Assembly (NCBI GenBank): GCA_019614645.1
Contig: JABWDB010000002.1
Coordinates: 22,557,501 to 22,621,500 of the forward strand
Length of the DNA stretch: 64,000 nucleotides
From: Stratiolaelaps scimitus
Lineage: Eukaryota; Arthropoda; Arachnida; Mesostigmata; Laelapidae
Direction of reading: 5' to 3'
In this document: positions 1 to 12,140 of the stretch, piece after piece
Position numbering within the stretch: the first letter of the stretch is position 1
Layout of the letters: the number at the start of each line of letters is the position of its first letter
The notes under the pieces: model-generated
Told to the model about the DNA's origin: nothing
The model's database searches: none
What the model saw: only the letters and a program-made list of their open reading frames with translations
Program-made: the position numbers and the translations under genes

Positions 1-2488
1 CATTCGCACTTCTGCGAATGTTCACAAGAAAAACGCGCCAGAAGATGTTGACCCGCAGAAGCTGATAGCGGTCGAACATATACAAAATTTCACGTTTGAG
101 CGTATCTGGCCTGTGTTTGTCTGTGTGAGTGGATGTGTATACGTGCGTGTTTCACATATAGATGTGTGTGAATGAGATTTCCTAGCGCCGACCGCGTTTA
201 TCTGAGATTTCCACCTGAAATTCATAATTTTCTTATTCTTACACGGCACGGGAGGAATCAACAACAGAAAGTTGTGCTCGCGTCTCTACGACAGAAATAA
301 CGAGCGGGACCGAGAAGCCGAGATAAAAGTTATTTGTCGGTTGCGTAACGGTAATCGTCGACAATTGCCGGGGTGCTGCCAGCCTTCGATTGATGTTTTG
401 GTAGTTTTTTCTTTTTTTTTTTTCTATCATCTCACTGGGCGAAGAAGACATTGAGGCTGAATCACCTTCAAAATGCTCATTCCGCCGAGGCCCAGTGCAA
501 TTTAACGGCGTCTAACGGCACACTTTTCTTCTCGGCATTTCGCCGTATACTGAACACTGCGTAAATGATTCCTTTTTGTTCGTTCCGCATGAACGACGAG
601 CCATCCACGAACAATCGTACTAGTGCAATGCAGCGGCCAGCACTTCAATACCGGTGTTACCGCCTTGGATTACACCTTGTGGCACCCTATACCGACATTT
701 CCATGTGAGCGCGTGCCACAGCGAAGTGTGAAACTAAGTCACTTCTATTTATCGTAGGGCGAATGCTGCACATCGAGATTTGCCATCTCAGCTGACCAGG
801 AAATTGGCTCAGTTAATCAATGCAACAGATCGTATACACAGACAGTTTAGTTTCTGGCAAAAAAAATAGTCGTCGTCGCTGTCGTCGGCGTCGATCTCAC
901 GATCTGCGTTTTTGTTACAATCGCATTTTTATCGTTGACGATTTTCACAGTTCGGCTACCGTCCGCGCATTGTCTCTACCTAACAAGCCATTATCCTCGT
1001 TAGGACGCTGATCGTCTTTCAACTGTTTTATTTAATAATTTCGTCGGCAACCGAAGAATACGTCGACATCATCAACCAACACTCAAAAGCGCACACTCAG
1101 TTGTTCGAACCGTTCGAAACATTCTCGTCAGATAGCTTACAAAAGCGGATGGGGTACACATAGTAAATTTATAACGCTAGTCAGAAATAGATAATCGTTC
1201 TAGGCCAAATTCGACCCGTTCAGCCTGTTTTTAAGGCCAGTTTCAACTATCTAGTTTGCATATAGATTGAAATTCCGCAAAGTCGTTACGTGTGGGCAAT
1301 GCTTTGGTCTATTGTCCCGTCAAATACTAGTGGTCTAATCTCTCTTCTCTCTCTTACTCACATTCTCTTTCACTCTAGGATGCATAACGTTGACGCACAC
1401 CCGAACACCATGGCGTTGCTAAAACGCCAGGAACAACCGCCAGTAGCTGACAACATTAAATAATATCTAAGATAAATATTTGGTTGGCGCTGCTTTTTTT
1501 CGTCACGCTGCTGACTACGACGTTATAGTCTGATTGTAATAGCTTGGAACGAATCGAAAGAGTTGAGATATATCACATGTGAATATACCCAATCAGTGTA
1601 GTGGTAGTAGTAGATACCTAAATAAATTTTTTTGTCCTCCCTTGCTCTCTCTCTGTCTCTCTCTTAAACAACGGTGTTATCATCACGACATTGTTATCGT
1701 TTAGCTGCATTTGCTTCGGAGACGTGTTTTCAGCTACAGTGACGGGAGGGACCAATTCGATATGAAGTCTATATGAGGCCGTAAAAGATTGCGTTTGCCC
1801 AACGTAAGTACGGGTATTTATAATCGTTGCGCTTCCACAAATGCTATTTGCGATTAACACCGCATATATCATAATTATATTTGTAAGTAGCTGATTATGG
1901 CACCATAATTCCAGTTAATAAATGATCGCGCGGAGTAGCAATAGCAATCAATTGTATGATAAATACACTCGTAGATCATAACAGGTCTAATAATGACACA
2001 AAAATAATGGCGAGCTGATAACGCTCTACTGCAATTGTTATCAATGTCTAACCCGTGAACGACAACGAGTAGCGTGTGTGAATATATCTGATGGATGACC
2101 CTATCTCATTAATGACGGCCAGTATAAATGCGTTTGTAATGAATTTACTAAATTTCGAGCTCAACCTACTGTGCCAATTCGCGCATCGTCAACTCGAAGT
2201 TCCGATCCGCGCCTTCACCTATGAAACCTCACTATTTATGTAAAGGACAATTCGGGCAACGACTGCGGTTCATGCCGCGACGGCAGTAGCATGCGTCTGG
2301 ATGCAGTAAGAAAAAGACGAAAGGTAGAATACGATTCAAAATCTTAATTTTGGGGTTTCTCCTATATATTGCAGGAAGCCAACTCTTGTCCAACATCGTA
2401 TTATTATACAGCTTCTCTGCTACAATTAGCATTATACTTGAAGAACAACCGGACCATGGGGATATGATATATATATATGTATTATATG

Positions 2489-2524
<36 letters not shown>

Positions 2525-2980
2525 AACACTTCACTGGTTCCGGGTTTGACGATTGATGAATAATCCTCTCCGCCTCTCCGGCGGGCAACTTAAGCGGTTC
2601 TAGATATTATCAGAAGCCGATACACCCGATACTCACACCACAACAACAATGACGTCTAGGCGTCACGCAAGCCATTGTTGTTGATAAACCTATCGCCTAA
2701 CCGATAGAAATCGCTTAACCGTCTGAACAGCATCACCTATACTGCCACCACTACAAGCAAGAGCAGCAGTGAAATTATAGCGGTTTCTTGATCGCTATCG
2801 GCCAAACTACAGAGCTGTCAACAGCTGATCAACGGCTAGAACTAGCAGAAACGGAACGGACAACAACTGATCGAGTAGATCGCGATGTTTCGCTACGGCT
2901 TTGCATCCGTGCGTAGCAGCAGTAACCGGATGGTTGCGTGGTACCGCCTGTGACGTGCCTACGTCCGAAGGACCCCCGAT
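1..2980. other. Non-coding region, left edge
   Basis: No supportable gene was seen. The short ORFs are AT-rich, low in complexity, or carry no splice or start context. A splice-like pair is present on the + strand (acceptor ending at 1733 after GTGTTTTC, donor GTAAGT at 1804). The 70 bases between have stops in all three frames, so at most this is an untranslated exon. On the minus strand a pyrimidine-rich acceptor precedes about 2300, followed by two short open frames to stops near 2235; this could be a terminal exon of the minus-strand gene suggested at 5039, but it is weak. Confidence 0.4.
2466..2521. repeat. (TA)n microsatellite
   Basis: This is a nearly pure TA tract of about 56 bases with two TGTATTA interruptions in its left half. 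Confidence 0.9.
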
Positions 2981-3041
2981 CCAATCATGCGACTAACAGT
3001 GCTAAGGGCAACGGCGGCGGTGGCGGCGGCCGCAGCTATGA

Positions 3042-3150
3042 CCGCGGCACACAGAGAACGGCAGCGATTCGGCAGAGGAAGGTTTGAGCAGTAAAATTGT
3101 CACCAGAAGGAAGAAAATCGTCTACCAGAAGATGCTGGCGAAGATCAAAT
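3042..3150 (+). CDS. Candidate exon A (5' part of the gene or coding leader)
   Basis: The frame opens after the TGA at 3039 and runs to 3150, where a GTAATG donor follows. The open segment goes from acidic and serine-rich (ENGSDSAEEGLSS) to basic (KIVTRRKKIVYQKM). It ends in phase 1. The next segment, 3202-3294, is open only in the frame that needs two bases to finish the codon, so the 51-nt gap acts as a phase-preserving mini-intron. An upstream acceptor or a start at the internal ATG (3132) is possible. No family is recognised. It may instead be untranslated leader of the + strand gene starting at 6312, since all splice sites here point the same way. Confidence 0.3.
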
Positions 3151-3201
3151 GTAATGAGTGGATGTTTTTTTAAGTTTCAATCCGAGGTGAATTTTTTGCA
3201 G

Positions 3202-3294
3202 CTGTCCGTCAACAAAGAACTAGCAGGAGCAGCGCATGTTGGAAACGTCAACTAGGTGGCGCGGAGCGTGTCTTTGCCCTTAGCTGGAATAGAG
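3202..3294 (+). CDS. Candidate exon B (93 nt)
   Basis: It follows the acceptor ATTTTTTGCAG and ends at a consensus donor, GAG followed by GTGAGT (3295). Of the three frames only one is open, and it is the frame set by candidate exon A. The encoded segment is basic (VRQQRTSRSSACWKRQLGG). It ends in phase 1. If spliced to the strong acceptor at 6043, translation would stop within three codons, so in that transcript exons A and B would form an upstream ORF in the 5' leader. No homologous family is recognised. The evidence is splice-site quality and phase only. Confidence 0.3.
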
Positions 3295-3659
3295 GTGAGT
3301 CTGTCATGTTTATGATGACGATGAGCGTGGCGACGATAACGGCTGTGGAGGGAATCGCTGATGGATCGTCCATCGCTGTACGACTTGATTGAAATTGGCA
3401 ACCCATGCGATTAAAACTGCTGACATACTGTGTGCTAATGAACAGAGCTAAGGTAGACAGGAACGACGGATCAAACAGGAATATCAGTAATGTAGAATAG
3501 ACCGCAATAGAGTTGAGGTAAAATGTTATTTGGAATGGAATCATGCCACACCATGGGTCATGAAATTTTGAATCAAGGATGTTCGAGTTGTGGAACCACC
3601 TTTGGCCATGACTTGCATGGATGACGTCTATAGCAGCAGCAGCATTCAATAAAACAAGC

Positions 3660-4990
3660 GATTATGAAAGGATTGCTGTTGAAAAGTCATTTTTTTTGGA
3701 ATTCTAGTATGATTGTTAAAAGATTGCCTGCAAGCTGCTTGTTCAAGCTTCGCTAGTGAAAACAAAATATAATTTCTTCGGAGCACAATCAAAGTAAATG
3801 TTTCATTAAACTTCTCCTTGTCCTAGACTCTATTATTTCCGATACGCTTTAATTTTGCGTACAACAATACTCAACGCGAAGGTTGTTCCCATATCGCTCT
3901 GGTCGGACCGTATAGGATTACAGAAGTGGCGCTGATATATATATACATAGATACAGACTGTATATGTAAATGAAAATCGATGTATTTGACTACTAATGTA
4001 AATCCTATCAGTGTGAAAATCGCTGAAGCACTTCTAACGCGAAATCTTCTGGCCTAAGAAAATGTACGCTTGTTGAAAATCCCCCTTGATTCTGTCAGTT
4101 CGTTCATCTAATCCTAAATTATTGCCTTAATTAACCAATACCTTTCCTCTTGTCGCAGCGACGTACTTCGCTGTTACCTAATTTTGAAGTCAAACGTCTA
4201 TTCTGTTGCTGTGACGTTCGACTCGAGGCCGTTATAATGACTTTCTCGTTGATTAGTGCCGACGCTGACAGCGTAGAGAGATTCCGCCGGAACTTATCTC
4301 TACATCTATTGTGATTACCTAAACATGATTTAAGTCGCCCCTGGATATTTCAGATTTGGCACAAATCTCAAATTCTAGGACCGCCAGGCCTCATTCATTT
4401 TGACCGATGGCAATCATAGCACACGGTCTGCCCAATCAAGCTACGGCATCACCGCGTCAGACGCAGCCACCTTCAGACGCTGAAAACTTAGAACCCCAAC
4501 GGTGACCCTCACAATATTCAAATCACTTCTAGCAGCACAAACCAATAATAAAACAAACCAAACGGCATCGCTTCGTCATCAATGAAGAACGTCGAGACGA
4601 AACAAAGAAAAACACTCAACAGAACAACATTCATACGAGAACGATTGCACTAATTCAACAATAAATCGGCATCGCGTTACGCGATCCTGCATAACGAAAC
4701 TCAGTCAGGCCGCAGCTGCTTGTGTACCGGGTATAGCTGCCTGCTCGGCTAAGCCACCCATCGACAGCAGCTGAGCGATGCACTGAGTGCCCTCCTATTT
4801 GCATAGAGTAATGACTCCTCTTGGTTTGGCTCGGCTCTTGCCACGCGTGTCATGTCTGGTCGCTCTGTGTGTGCGTGTGTGAGAATCTGATCCCTGTACG
4901 TGAATGTGAGTGCGTGTGTTTTGCGAAGGAGTCGTGTTGAGCGCTGTGCTCATTTGATGGCTGGACTTTCAGTCCAAGGTAGGGCCAGAA
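3660..4990. other. Non-coding stretch between candidate exons
   Basis: No gene is supported. A minus-strand acceptor-like sequence ends near 4485, but the frame after it closes after a few codons. The minus-strand open frame at 3248-3649 (133 codons) has a random-looking composition and is not called. Confidence 0.4.
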
Positions 4991-5029
4991 CGCCACATCA
5001 TCGAGTGGCGCTATGAGCTGCACGCTTAC

Positions 5030-5039
5030 CATCGGTCAT
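5030..5039 (-). CDS. Candidate first coding exon of a divergent minus-strand gene
   Basis: On the minus strand, the start codon at 5039-5037 reads Met-Thr-Asp plus one base. A consensus donor follows (G, then GTAAGC, from 5029). The upstream leader contains a run of AAC triplets (the GTT array at 5057-5075 on the + strand) and a short overlapping frame ending just across the start. Only ten coding bases are visible, so no product can be named. The position is divergent from the + strand gene at 6312, and the interval between is GC- and CpG-rich, which fits a shared promoter. The downstream exons were not identified. This could also be a chance donor. Confidence 0.3.
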
Positions 5040-5560
5040 CTTGTGTTCTTCAACATGTTGTTGTTGTTGTTGTTGCTGTGCGCGAGCGCGCGGAACAGAG
5101 CAGCGGTTGCTTCGGCTGTAGCGTGGTAGCAGCGAGTGGATGACGGGTTGGGCCTATGGGCGCGCACATTTGATTTTCGACGCCGTTTCAGCGGCTCTTG
5201 GATTTCGGGCTCCGATGCCCCCAGCCCTCGCCGTGCGTCAAGGTAACCACAAGCTTTCGCCGCCAGCGGGGTATTTGCCGCTGCCGCTGACAAAACGCAG
5301 CCCCCTCAGCCCCCCCCCCCCGCGTTTGTCCGTTATGACGGAGATCTGATACCCAGAGAAGTTGCCCAGTAGCTAAAGGCAGCAGGCATACGTAGCATGA
5401 CTCGGGCAAACTGTTTCGGCCGTATTCACAGCTTATTATCTGCTGATATCGCCCTGCCTGTGCGAGAGACACCCAACGTTTAGGAAGGAGGGATCTACGG
5501 GGCGAGAGACGAGGGCTGGGGTTGACACGGGGGTCCTGCGCGAAATAGCAAACTTTAATT
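5040..5560. promoter_or_regulatory. GC/CpG-rich putative shared promoter region
   Basis: This stretch is richer in G+C and CpG than its neighbours and holds a C10 run near 5310-5320. It lies between the minus-strand start candidate at 5039 and the + strand start at 6312. That position suggests a bidirectional promoter. No specific factor site was identified. At 5577-5619 there is a donor-like GTGAGT and an acceptor CTACTCTAG preceded by TTACTAAC, which matches the branch-point consensus; the 40-nt spacing is very short for an intron. Confidence 0.25.
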
Positions 5561-6202
5561 TTACTGCACCTGCCTACAGTGAGTGAGTGACTGACTTACT
5601 AACTTACTTCTACTCTAGGAAAGCAAGTTAGCGGTGACCAGTGACTGGTCGCCAGTACCGACTGCGTAGCTCTGCTCAGTATGCGCAGTCAGCTACACAT
5701 CAGCTCTATTGTGTTTCAATAGCTCGTCGGTGGCTGTGCTGTTTGTCGTTCAGCAATGGTACTGAAACGTGCATGTCACGTTTCTGTATTATAACCCATG
5801 TAAACTTATATTCAGTATGTCCGGTGCTGTAAAGTGTTTTCTGATGTTGAGTGTGTAGCAATAACGTTCGCCGATGAGGACAACGAGGCCAAAACGTGGT
5901 GAAGTGTTGACATCGATGAACATCAGAGAGATCAACGGTTAACGGTTAATCACCTCCTGTACGATACAGGGTGACATAACAAATGGGTTCTGTCGTTATC
6001 AACAAGTCACGATCATATGGCCATAATTGACTCTCTGTTTCAGGTCACATTTGATAGAAATCGTGTATTTGAGTAGACGTCGTCCGAAAACTTATCTCTT
6101 TCGGAAGTTCGTAAGGGTATTCTAACGATGGAAGAAGCCAGAGGAGGAGTATATCTACCCATAGTTTAACAGTGCCACGGAGACCAACCATTGTGCGGTC
6201 GT

Positions 6203-6208
6203 TATAAA
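6203..6208 (+). promoter_or_regulatory. Possible TATA box
   Basis: TATAAA lies 104 bases upstream of the start codon at 6312, a plausible spacing for a start site near 6235. An alternative is that this segment is inside a leader exon, because a strong splice acceptor (CTCTCTGTTTCAG) ends at 6043. The two readings can both hold if there are alternative promoters. Confidence 0.2.
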
Positions 6209-6311
6209 TGTGTCCGTGCTTTTGCTTATATTGTGTCGTTATTTTTGCCATAGCAAATCGGTTCGTTGGTTCTAATTGACACAGTGTGCTAGCCGAAACG
6301 CGAACAACAAA

Positions 6312-6418
6312 ATGAGTGACTCAGCCATCCTCAATATTAGCTCTGACGTCTCATCAACAATCGCCTCGTCGTTCTATCAAGTTATCCCGGATCATGGAAT
6401 GCCGGGAAAGTTCAGAAA
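6312..6418 (+). CDS. First coding exon of an unidentified + strand gene
   Basis: The ATG has A at -3 (CAACAAAATGAG), and an in-frame TAA lies 39 bases upstream, so this is the first possible start. Thirty-five codons plus two bases follow, then a GTGAGT donor at 6419. The peptide begins MSDSAILNISSDVSSTIASS and ends in HGMPGKFR. The incomplete codon AA is completed by the first G of the exon at 41591 to give Lys, and the frame stays open there. No signal peptide or known domain is visible. The exon may begin at 6044, after a strong acceptor, with leader exons further left. The product family is not recognised. Confidence 0.55.
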
Positions 6419-6979
6419 GTGAGTACACTACATTTATTTGGCTGTACAAGCGGAGCTGCTCAAGTAAATTATGGAAAAAAAAAATATGAAAACAAGTACA
6501 GTATGAAACATGTGTAAAGTACGCTCTCTGATGCTACTCGTCACAGATGGACTACAAATTATGAACGAAACTTTTAATGTCACAATTATCGGAAACGTGA
6601 AAAATCATAGCCGTAATAAGGTTAATTGATAATTCGACAATTGGCTGTCTATGTTGCCCAACTTCGATAATTCTCCCTCGAGAAGAGTAAAAAAAAGTGT
6701 AACTTTTGAGACGGAGGGCAAATTCCTCTGTTTCTATGTGATGCCTTTAGGTGAGCCAAATTTGCTGAGTTTGGCGCGATCACTAACACGTAGGTGTTTG
6801 ACCCAAGGCTGTTTGTCAGCCATTTCAAAAGTGGGCAATTCAGCGCGGTAGCCAAATTTACCGAAATACACCATATTGGTTTCTGCGGACTGGATCCTCT
6901 CACGGTTCGATATTTAGGGCCTGATTGGACGGCTACTAAACGAATGGCGTATGCTATCGCTGCATAGATAATCGCCATG

Positions 6980-9900
6980 GGGTGTAGTCACTCCTTCTCG
7001 TTATAACGTTCTCGGAACTACGGAGCAGAACACCGCGCTGCGAGTTCAACGGTGCGAAGACCGATCGAAGTTATGCACCCGTAATCATTGAGGTAGAATT
7101 TTGTCGATTTAGTTAGTAAAAACCAAATTATTCCAACCTTGTGACGTTGATGATTGAAATGGTCCTCAATCACCAAAGAGTTCGAAACAGTGAGGCTAAG
7201 TTTCTCAAAAATCTCTCCGCTCATTCCCTCTCTGGAGTAGCCTGTACATGCAGGATAGAGTGATGATTTGTGAACAAATAATCTAACACATGGACAAATT
7301 GATATTCAAATGACTAACGGCATCACAATCTTGTACTTCAAAATACGAAACGCAGATGTGTTAATGCTAACCATACATACAAAACTATGGAGCATATTTT
7401 TGTCGCATTTCGAACCTGGCAAACTGATAAGCAAGTATTCTGCCACAACGTCTGCTTTTAGCAGCGTAATATTCGAAGGATGACTAGGCGCAACCGAAGT
7501 TTTAATGCAAAGATTTTCCTTAGACATTCTAAGGGACAAGGCAATTTCTACTTTGGGCACCCGTTTAGAGACTGTTGAAGTTGGGGCCTCCTTCCTCTAG
7601 ATATTCTATTAAGAATACATAGAAGAGGGTGTTCTTCGATGTATTTCACTTAATTCAGTAAATGCATATATAATCGAGTAAACTCTATTGGGCTAAGCTG
7701 CCGTATGGCCTCTCTGGATGACGTATACCCTTAAGCGAACTGCTTTCCATTGACAAACTATGCACATTGCGGGAGTGGCCTGCTCTTCTTGAAGATATCA
7801 ACATCTAAATGCGCTTCCGTCAGAGATCTCTTTCCGACTCACCGCCGTCGCCAGCCACTCTAACCATATTTCAGATACCCCTCATTACAAACGAGTACCT
7901 CTCACAGTAAACATGCCTGTCTCTCCCCTGTCTCTCGAAATTCGATCACTCACCTCAATAAAATAATTTTAGCAAGATATAATAACACATATAGACAGGG
8001 TCTAGATGTGGAATGCTTATATCGACTTGTCAATAACCGTGGGAATACTATGGTTGCATAATTATGACAATAATGTGATGTCGAATGTCTTGTGCGTGTA
8101 ATGTTGCCTTCACTATTGAACTTTTACAAGAACATTAGCGTAGCCATAGCAATAGTTCCGATAATATACCAAACGACCTTCTTTAAGCTCAGATATTTTA
8201 TCAAACTTATTTCTCTATGGCATTTTGAGTCTCTATTTTATGTCTGATCGAAGAAGAGTTGATGGCCAGCTGCAAACGAAATCGCATTCTTGACACGCCA
8301 TGGTCTTGACAACCTGTCTAGTCGAGCTGTGCCTTGACGCCCCGTAGGTGGACGACCACTCGGTTCATATTCAGTATGAGCTCTGGGTTGAATAGAGAGG
8401 TGGACAAAACTGAGTTAATGCGAGCCTTGCAATAAAATCTCTATCAAGATAGATTTGCAGGTGGGTCAGCTAATAATGTCCATAAAATTAGGCCGACGAT
8501 GCTTTTAGAGTCGCCATCATAGTGCCAAGGAAATGTTTGCCGTTATTTATTGCCAGCAAGTTCTGTCTGACTAGATGTTCTATATCGGCCACACCATGTC
8601 ACCTTACCCCTGTCTCCCATATGATAATTTCATTCACAGGCGAGATAAGCATTAGACGTTTAGAAATTAACCAGAACCTCTTTTTCTGAAAATATGTCCG
8701 AAGGTAGAGTGCATTGGATCCATGAATCGCAATGGCCACCTTAGTGAACGTCACGCAATTTTTAATAGCACAAGAAATTATTTCAATAAACAACTATATT
8801 TTGGTTGAAGAAAAAGAGTGGGTGGCTGGTCGAAGTATATAAACTGATTTCGCAATTATATTAGCAATGATTTCCTTTTGTTACTTGGAACGTTATGTTA
8901 AATATATCAGTCAAACCACAAGAATAGTGCGCGCACGGTTATGAATAGAACAAGTTGCATTTGGCAGGGAAACCCGAACAATTTGTTCTGAAGATGCTAA
9001 TTTTGCTGCAGTGTATCGATATTTACCTGAACAGATGAATATTTGCAATAGAATTGTGCACATTAGAAGCCCAATGTAAATATTGCACTTGCAACTCTAA
9101 CCAGTGCAAAACTTAAAAGGAACCTTCCTCGATATTATTATTATTACTATCCTTATGTGATTTAATTATCACTCAAACCATAACTTAAACCTCTGGCGAA
9201 CATAATCAATTGTTGCTGCAAAGATCCTGCATTTACCTATATATATATATATATATATAATATACATATATATATTTTTTTTTTGACAGTGTACCAAACG
9301 GTTAACATAGGCAGCCTTTAAGCAAATTGCCTTGCCGTGAAGAGCTCAAACACTTTCCAGTTCACGGCACTTTTGCCACTACGTCTCTGCCGCCGCTTTT
9401 CTAACTACATGCCATAGAAACCACCGTAGTTTAATGATGACCATAAATCACCGTTACCGACTGAATGCGTTCCGCATCGCCGTCCCTATCTATCGCCTCT
9501 CTCATTGGATATAATTTCTAATTTTAAAGGCACAGGTTTAACAACTTTTCACAAGGTAAGATCACTCAAATCGTTTGTCTAAAATCAATTTCCACCAACG
9601 GTCGGTCAACCGCAATTATAATTAGTGGTAATACAAAAATAAACTTATGTTATCGTATTAGTGGTCGTCGAAGTGGTCAATCATCCTATGGCCGTATGCA
9701 AATGAAAAAGTATGTTTGGTTCACACAGGCAAAGCATTATCAAGCTCGACCTGCGGGATGGCTGATGAGGACAACAGATGAAAGGTCGATGTGTTCTTCT
9801 TTGTGAAAATTTCATCGTCGGCTTAAAATAGCAATGTATGCGCATATATATCTAACACGGGTATACATTATTCCCATTTGTGTATATTTATTGTTAAATA

Positions 9901-10440
9901 TTGCAAATACAATTTTCGATGCTTCTACCGGATTAGCTCCCTGGAAGGCAAAATAAAATGCATTTTAACATCGATTGAGCAAGAAAGCTAAGAGTTCCTC
10001 CGAATACGCGTAAAAATACATAATCGCATTAATGATAATCACAATACTAATAATGATAGATATCATGCCTATTTATTAATCAGCAGCGCCGCCAGCGTAA
10101 GCGCGGATAAGGTGTCCCATTTCCCTGTTCCACGCGGCTGCGCAGGTTGTTGCCCATACAGTGTCGATAGGAGCCCATCATAGCCGTAGGAAGTCGAGTC
10201 AAGCAAACAAGCCTGCCAGCAAGCATATTTGGTGCACGATCATGTCCACCATGTACCTGCCCTCTGGGGCTTCTAATCTGATTCTATCTGCTGGCTATTT
10301 ATAGGCATGACCTCTACCACTACCACTCATTCTGTCTGTGACTACTCGCCGCAGACGCCACCTAGTTAACATCGATATCTCTGTATATAACATCTCGCAT
10401 TGACGATGCCGCGAGCACGAGCGATCTATCGGATGGCCAG
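6980..10440. other. AT-rich non-coding stretch
   Basis: Nothing gene-like is supported. The stretch holds a TA array with a T10 run at 9239-9284 and a consensus-like donor (AAG then GTAAGA at 9556) preceded by only a weak acceptor. No open frame longer than about 85 codons was seen. Confidence 0.4.
9239..9284. repeat. (TA)n tract followed by T10
   Basis: This TA-rich tract ends in ten Ts and then GACAG. It looks like an acceptor, but all three frames after it close within about a dozen codons. Confidence 0.8.
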
Positions 10441-10446
10441 CCACTG

Positions 10447-10471
10447 CTGTTGTTGTTGTTGTTGTTGTTGC
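10447..10471. repeat. (GTT)n microsatellite
   Basis: Eight tandem TTG/GTT units, one of many CAA/GTT arrays in the window. Confidence 0.85.
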
Positions 10472-10827
10472 TGATCAGAGCCAGTCGCTGACTCCGGCTG
10501 AAGAATCAGCGGCGGTGGCCGTTCCGAAAATAGACAAAATTAGCATGGCAAATTTTTGGTTCACCTCTCAGGGGTCACCGAAATGTAGCTGCTCTGAACC
10601 CATAGAAGTGAAACGTGCATGCAATGAGGCGGCCGATGCGAACTGATTGGTTCGCAACGAGGTACAAATGTGCATAGAGAAGCAGTTTCTCAATCGAGCC
10701 ATGGCCGTAGTTGAAGTTGTTACTGCACCCGCCGCTGCCGGGTGCTACCGATGATCAGGCAGACAGGTACAGACGCACACATACACATTGGTGTGGACAT
10801 AGATCACACTGATCGTCTCAATGATAG

Positions 10828-10860
10828 TAATGATAATGATAATAATAATAATAATAATGA
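10828..10860. repeat. (AAT)n microsatellite
   Basis: Tandem ATA/AAT triplets preceded by imperfect GATAAT units. Confidence 0.85.
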
Positions 10861-11901
10861 GTATCACCGCCATCAGCAGCAGGAGCAATGCGGCAGCAGA
10901 ATTTCTTGTTGTTCATCTAACATCTTTTTGTTTGAGGGGCATAAACAAAAAGAAAATAATAAATGGCTCCCACAGATAGAACAAGGACTGCCACCACTGG
11001 TATGATTACTGGCAAAGAACAAGGAAATGTTGCCGATGGGTTAATCGGATACTGGATAGTCTTCGTGTACGGGGAAGATGTTGGGATACTCGATCAATAT
11101 GCGTCTATTGCCAACTTACGCGGATTGGAAGAAAACACGTTTCGTTGTAGTTTTTATGTTAACAAGCGAACACATGATTTATTCAGCCATCCCCTAGCGA
11201 TCGCTCTTCTCGGGCGAAATGTTGTTGCTTTTGTTAACAATATGTGGATAGTGTATTCGTGTCTGTTATAAGTTAATGGCACTCGGTATTGTCCATGTGT
11301 GATACCTGCAAAATCACAAAACCCACGCTGATATAGATCTATTCTTAACAGCGACGACACTCTATGAGGGTGAGGCATCTCGCTGCGAGGGCAAGCAATC
11401 AAGGTACGCACACAAGGAACAACTCCATTATTATTATTATTAAGAAAAAGTTGTACAATATACACCTGGTGGTACCAGCATACGTCTGCTTCTCTTCGTT
11501 ACTTTTTTTTGCCCACCTTAACTTCGAACTTCGAATATCCTGTCTCTCATGTCATCACCATAATGACCAATCACTATAATGTATAATAATATGTTTCTCA
11601 TAAGATATAATGCTAGCAGCAGCGTCAATCACCAAATGGATGCTAGTGGGTAACGAAAGTCTAATAGAAGCTTCATCTGTTATGCGCCATGGGCTCGCTA
11701 TATAATCTGTGTTAATTGTGCTTGGTTAATACGAATTCTATTTACAAATCATTCATGGTGCCTTTTTAACGCTCACGGTTAGCATCTCATTATCATCTCA
11801 TAATAGAAATGGGCATAAAACATCTTCGTCGCTCTAAGGAGACGGGTTCCTGCCTTGCATTGGTTCACTGTGGCTGTGGTGATGAAGGATCTCAAGTCGA
11901 G

Positions 11902-12066
11902 TTAGTCAGAAACTACTTTATTTACGAGGATCTCCCTCAAATTCAACATTCGCACACTTACCAGTAGACTGATCATATACGACGCTGCTGTGGCAACAAT
12001 AATCGTTATAGGAAATAGAACAAAATTAACAAGCAACAAGTTATCATGTGGTACTCTATTTTCGGG
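11902..12066 (-). other. Short hydrophobic ORF with consensus splice donor
   Basis: This minus-strand frame has no ATG at its head. It is open from after a TGA (just above 12066) to a TAA at 11904-11902. It holds one strongly hydrophobic stretch (LLLVNFVLFPITIIVATAAS) followed by a short basic tail. A consensus donor (CTG then GTAAGT) sits at 11962/11961, so the hydrophobic part could be an exon ending in phase 0. It begins 75 bases downstream of the Gag-integrase stop, in a different frame. A membrane anchor plus short tail downstream of integrase would resemble an envelope-like third ORF, but there is no other support. Chance is quite possible. Confidence 0.2.
11917..11922 (-). terminator. 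Possible poly(A) signal for the Gag-integrase ORF
   Basis: AATAAA on the minus strand, about 220 bases beyond the stop codon of the 477-codon ORF. No terminal repeat could be recognised around it. Confidence 0.25.
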
Positions 12067-12140
12067 TCAGTATTGTGGGTGACTATTTTCACGAATGAAC
12101 AATGACTCGCGCTCTAGTCTGCGGATTTATCCGTGAATCA

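Noticed and set aside
5577..5619. 40-nt GTGAGT...CTCTAG segment with a TACTAAC-like branch site
   Set aside because: It is too short for a typical spliceosomal intron. The acceptor may serve a longer intron, but no donor partner was identified.
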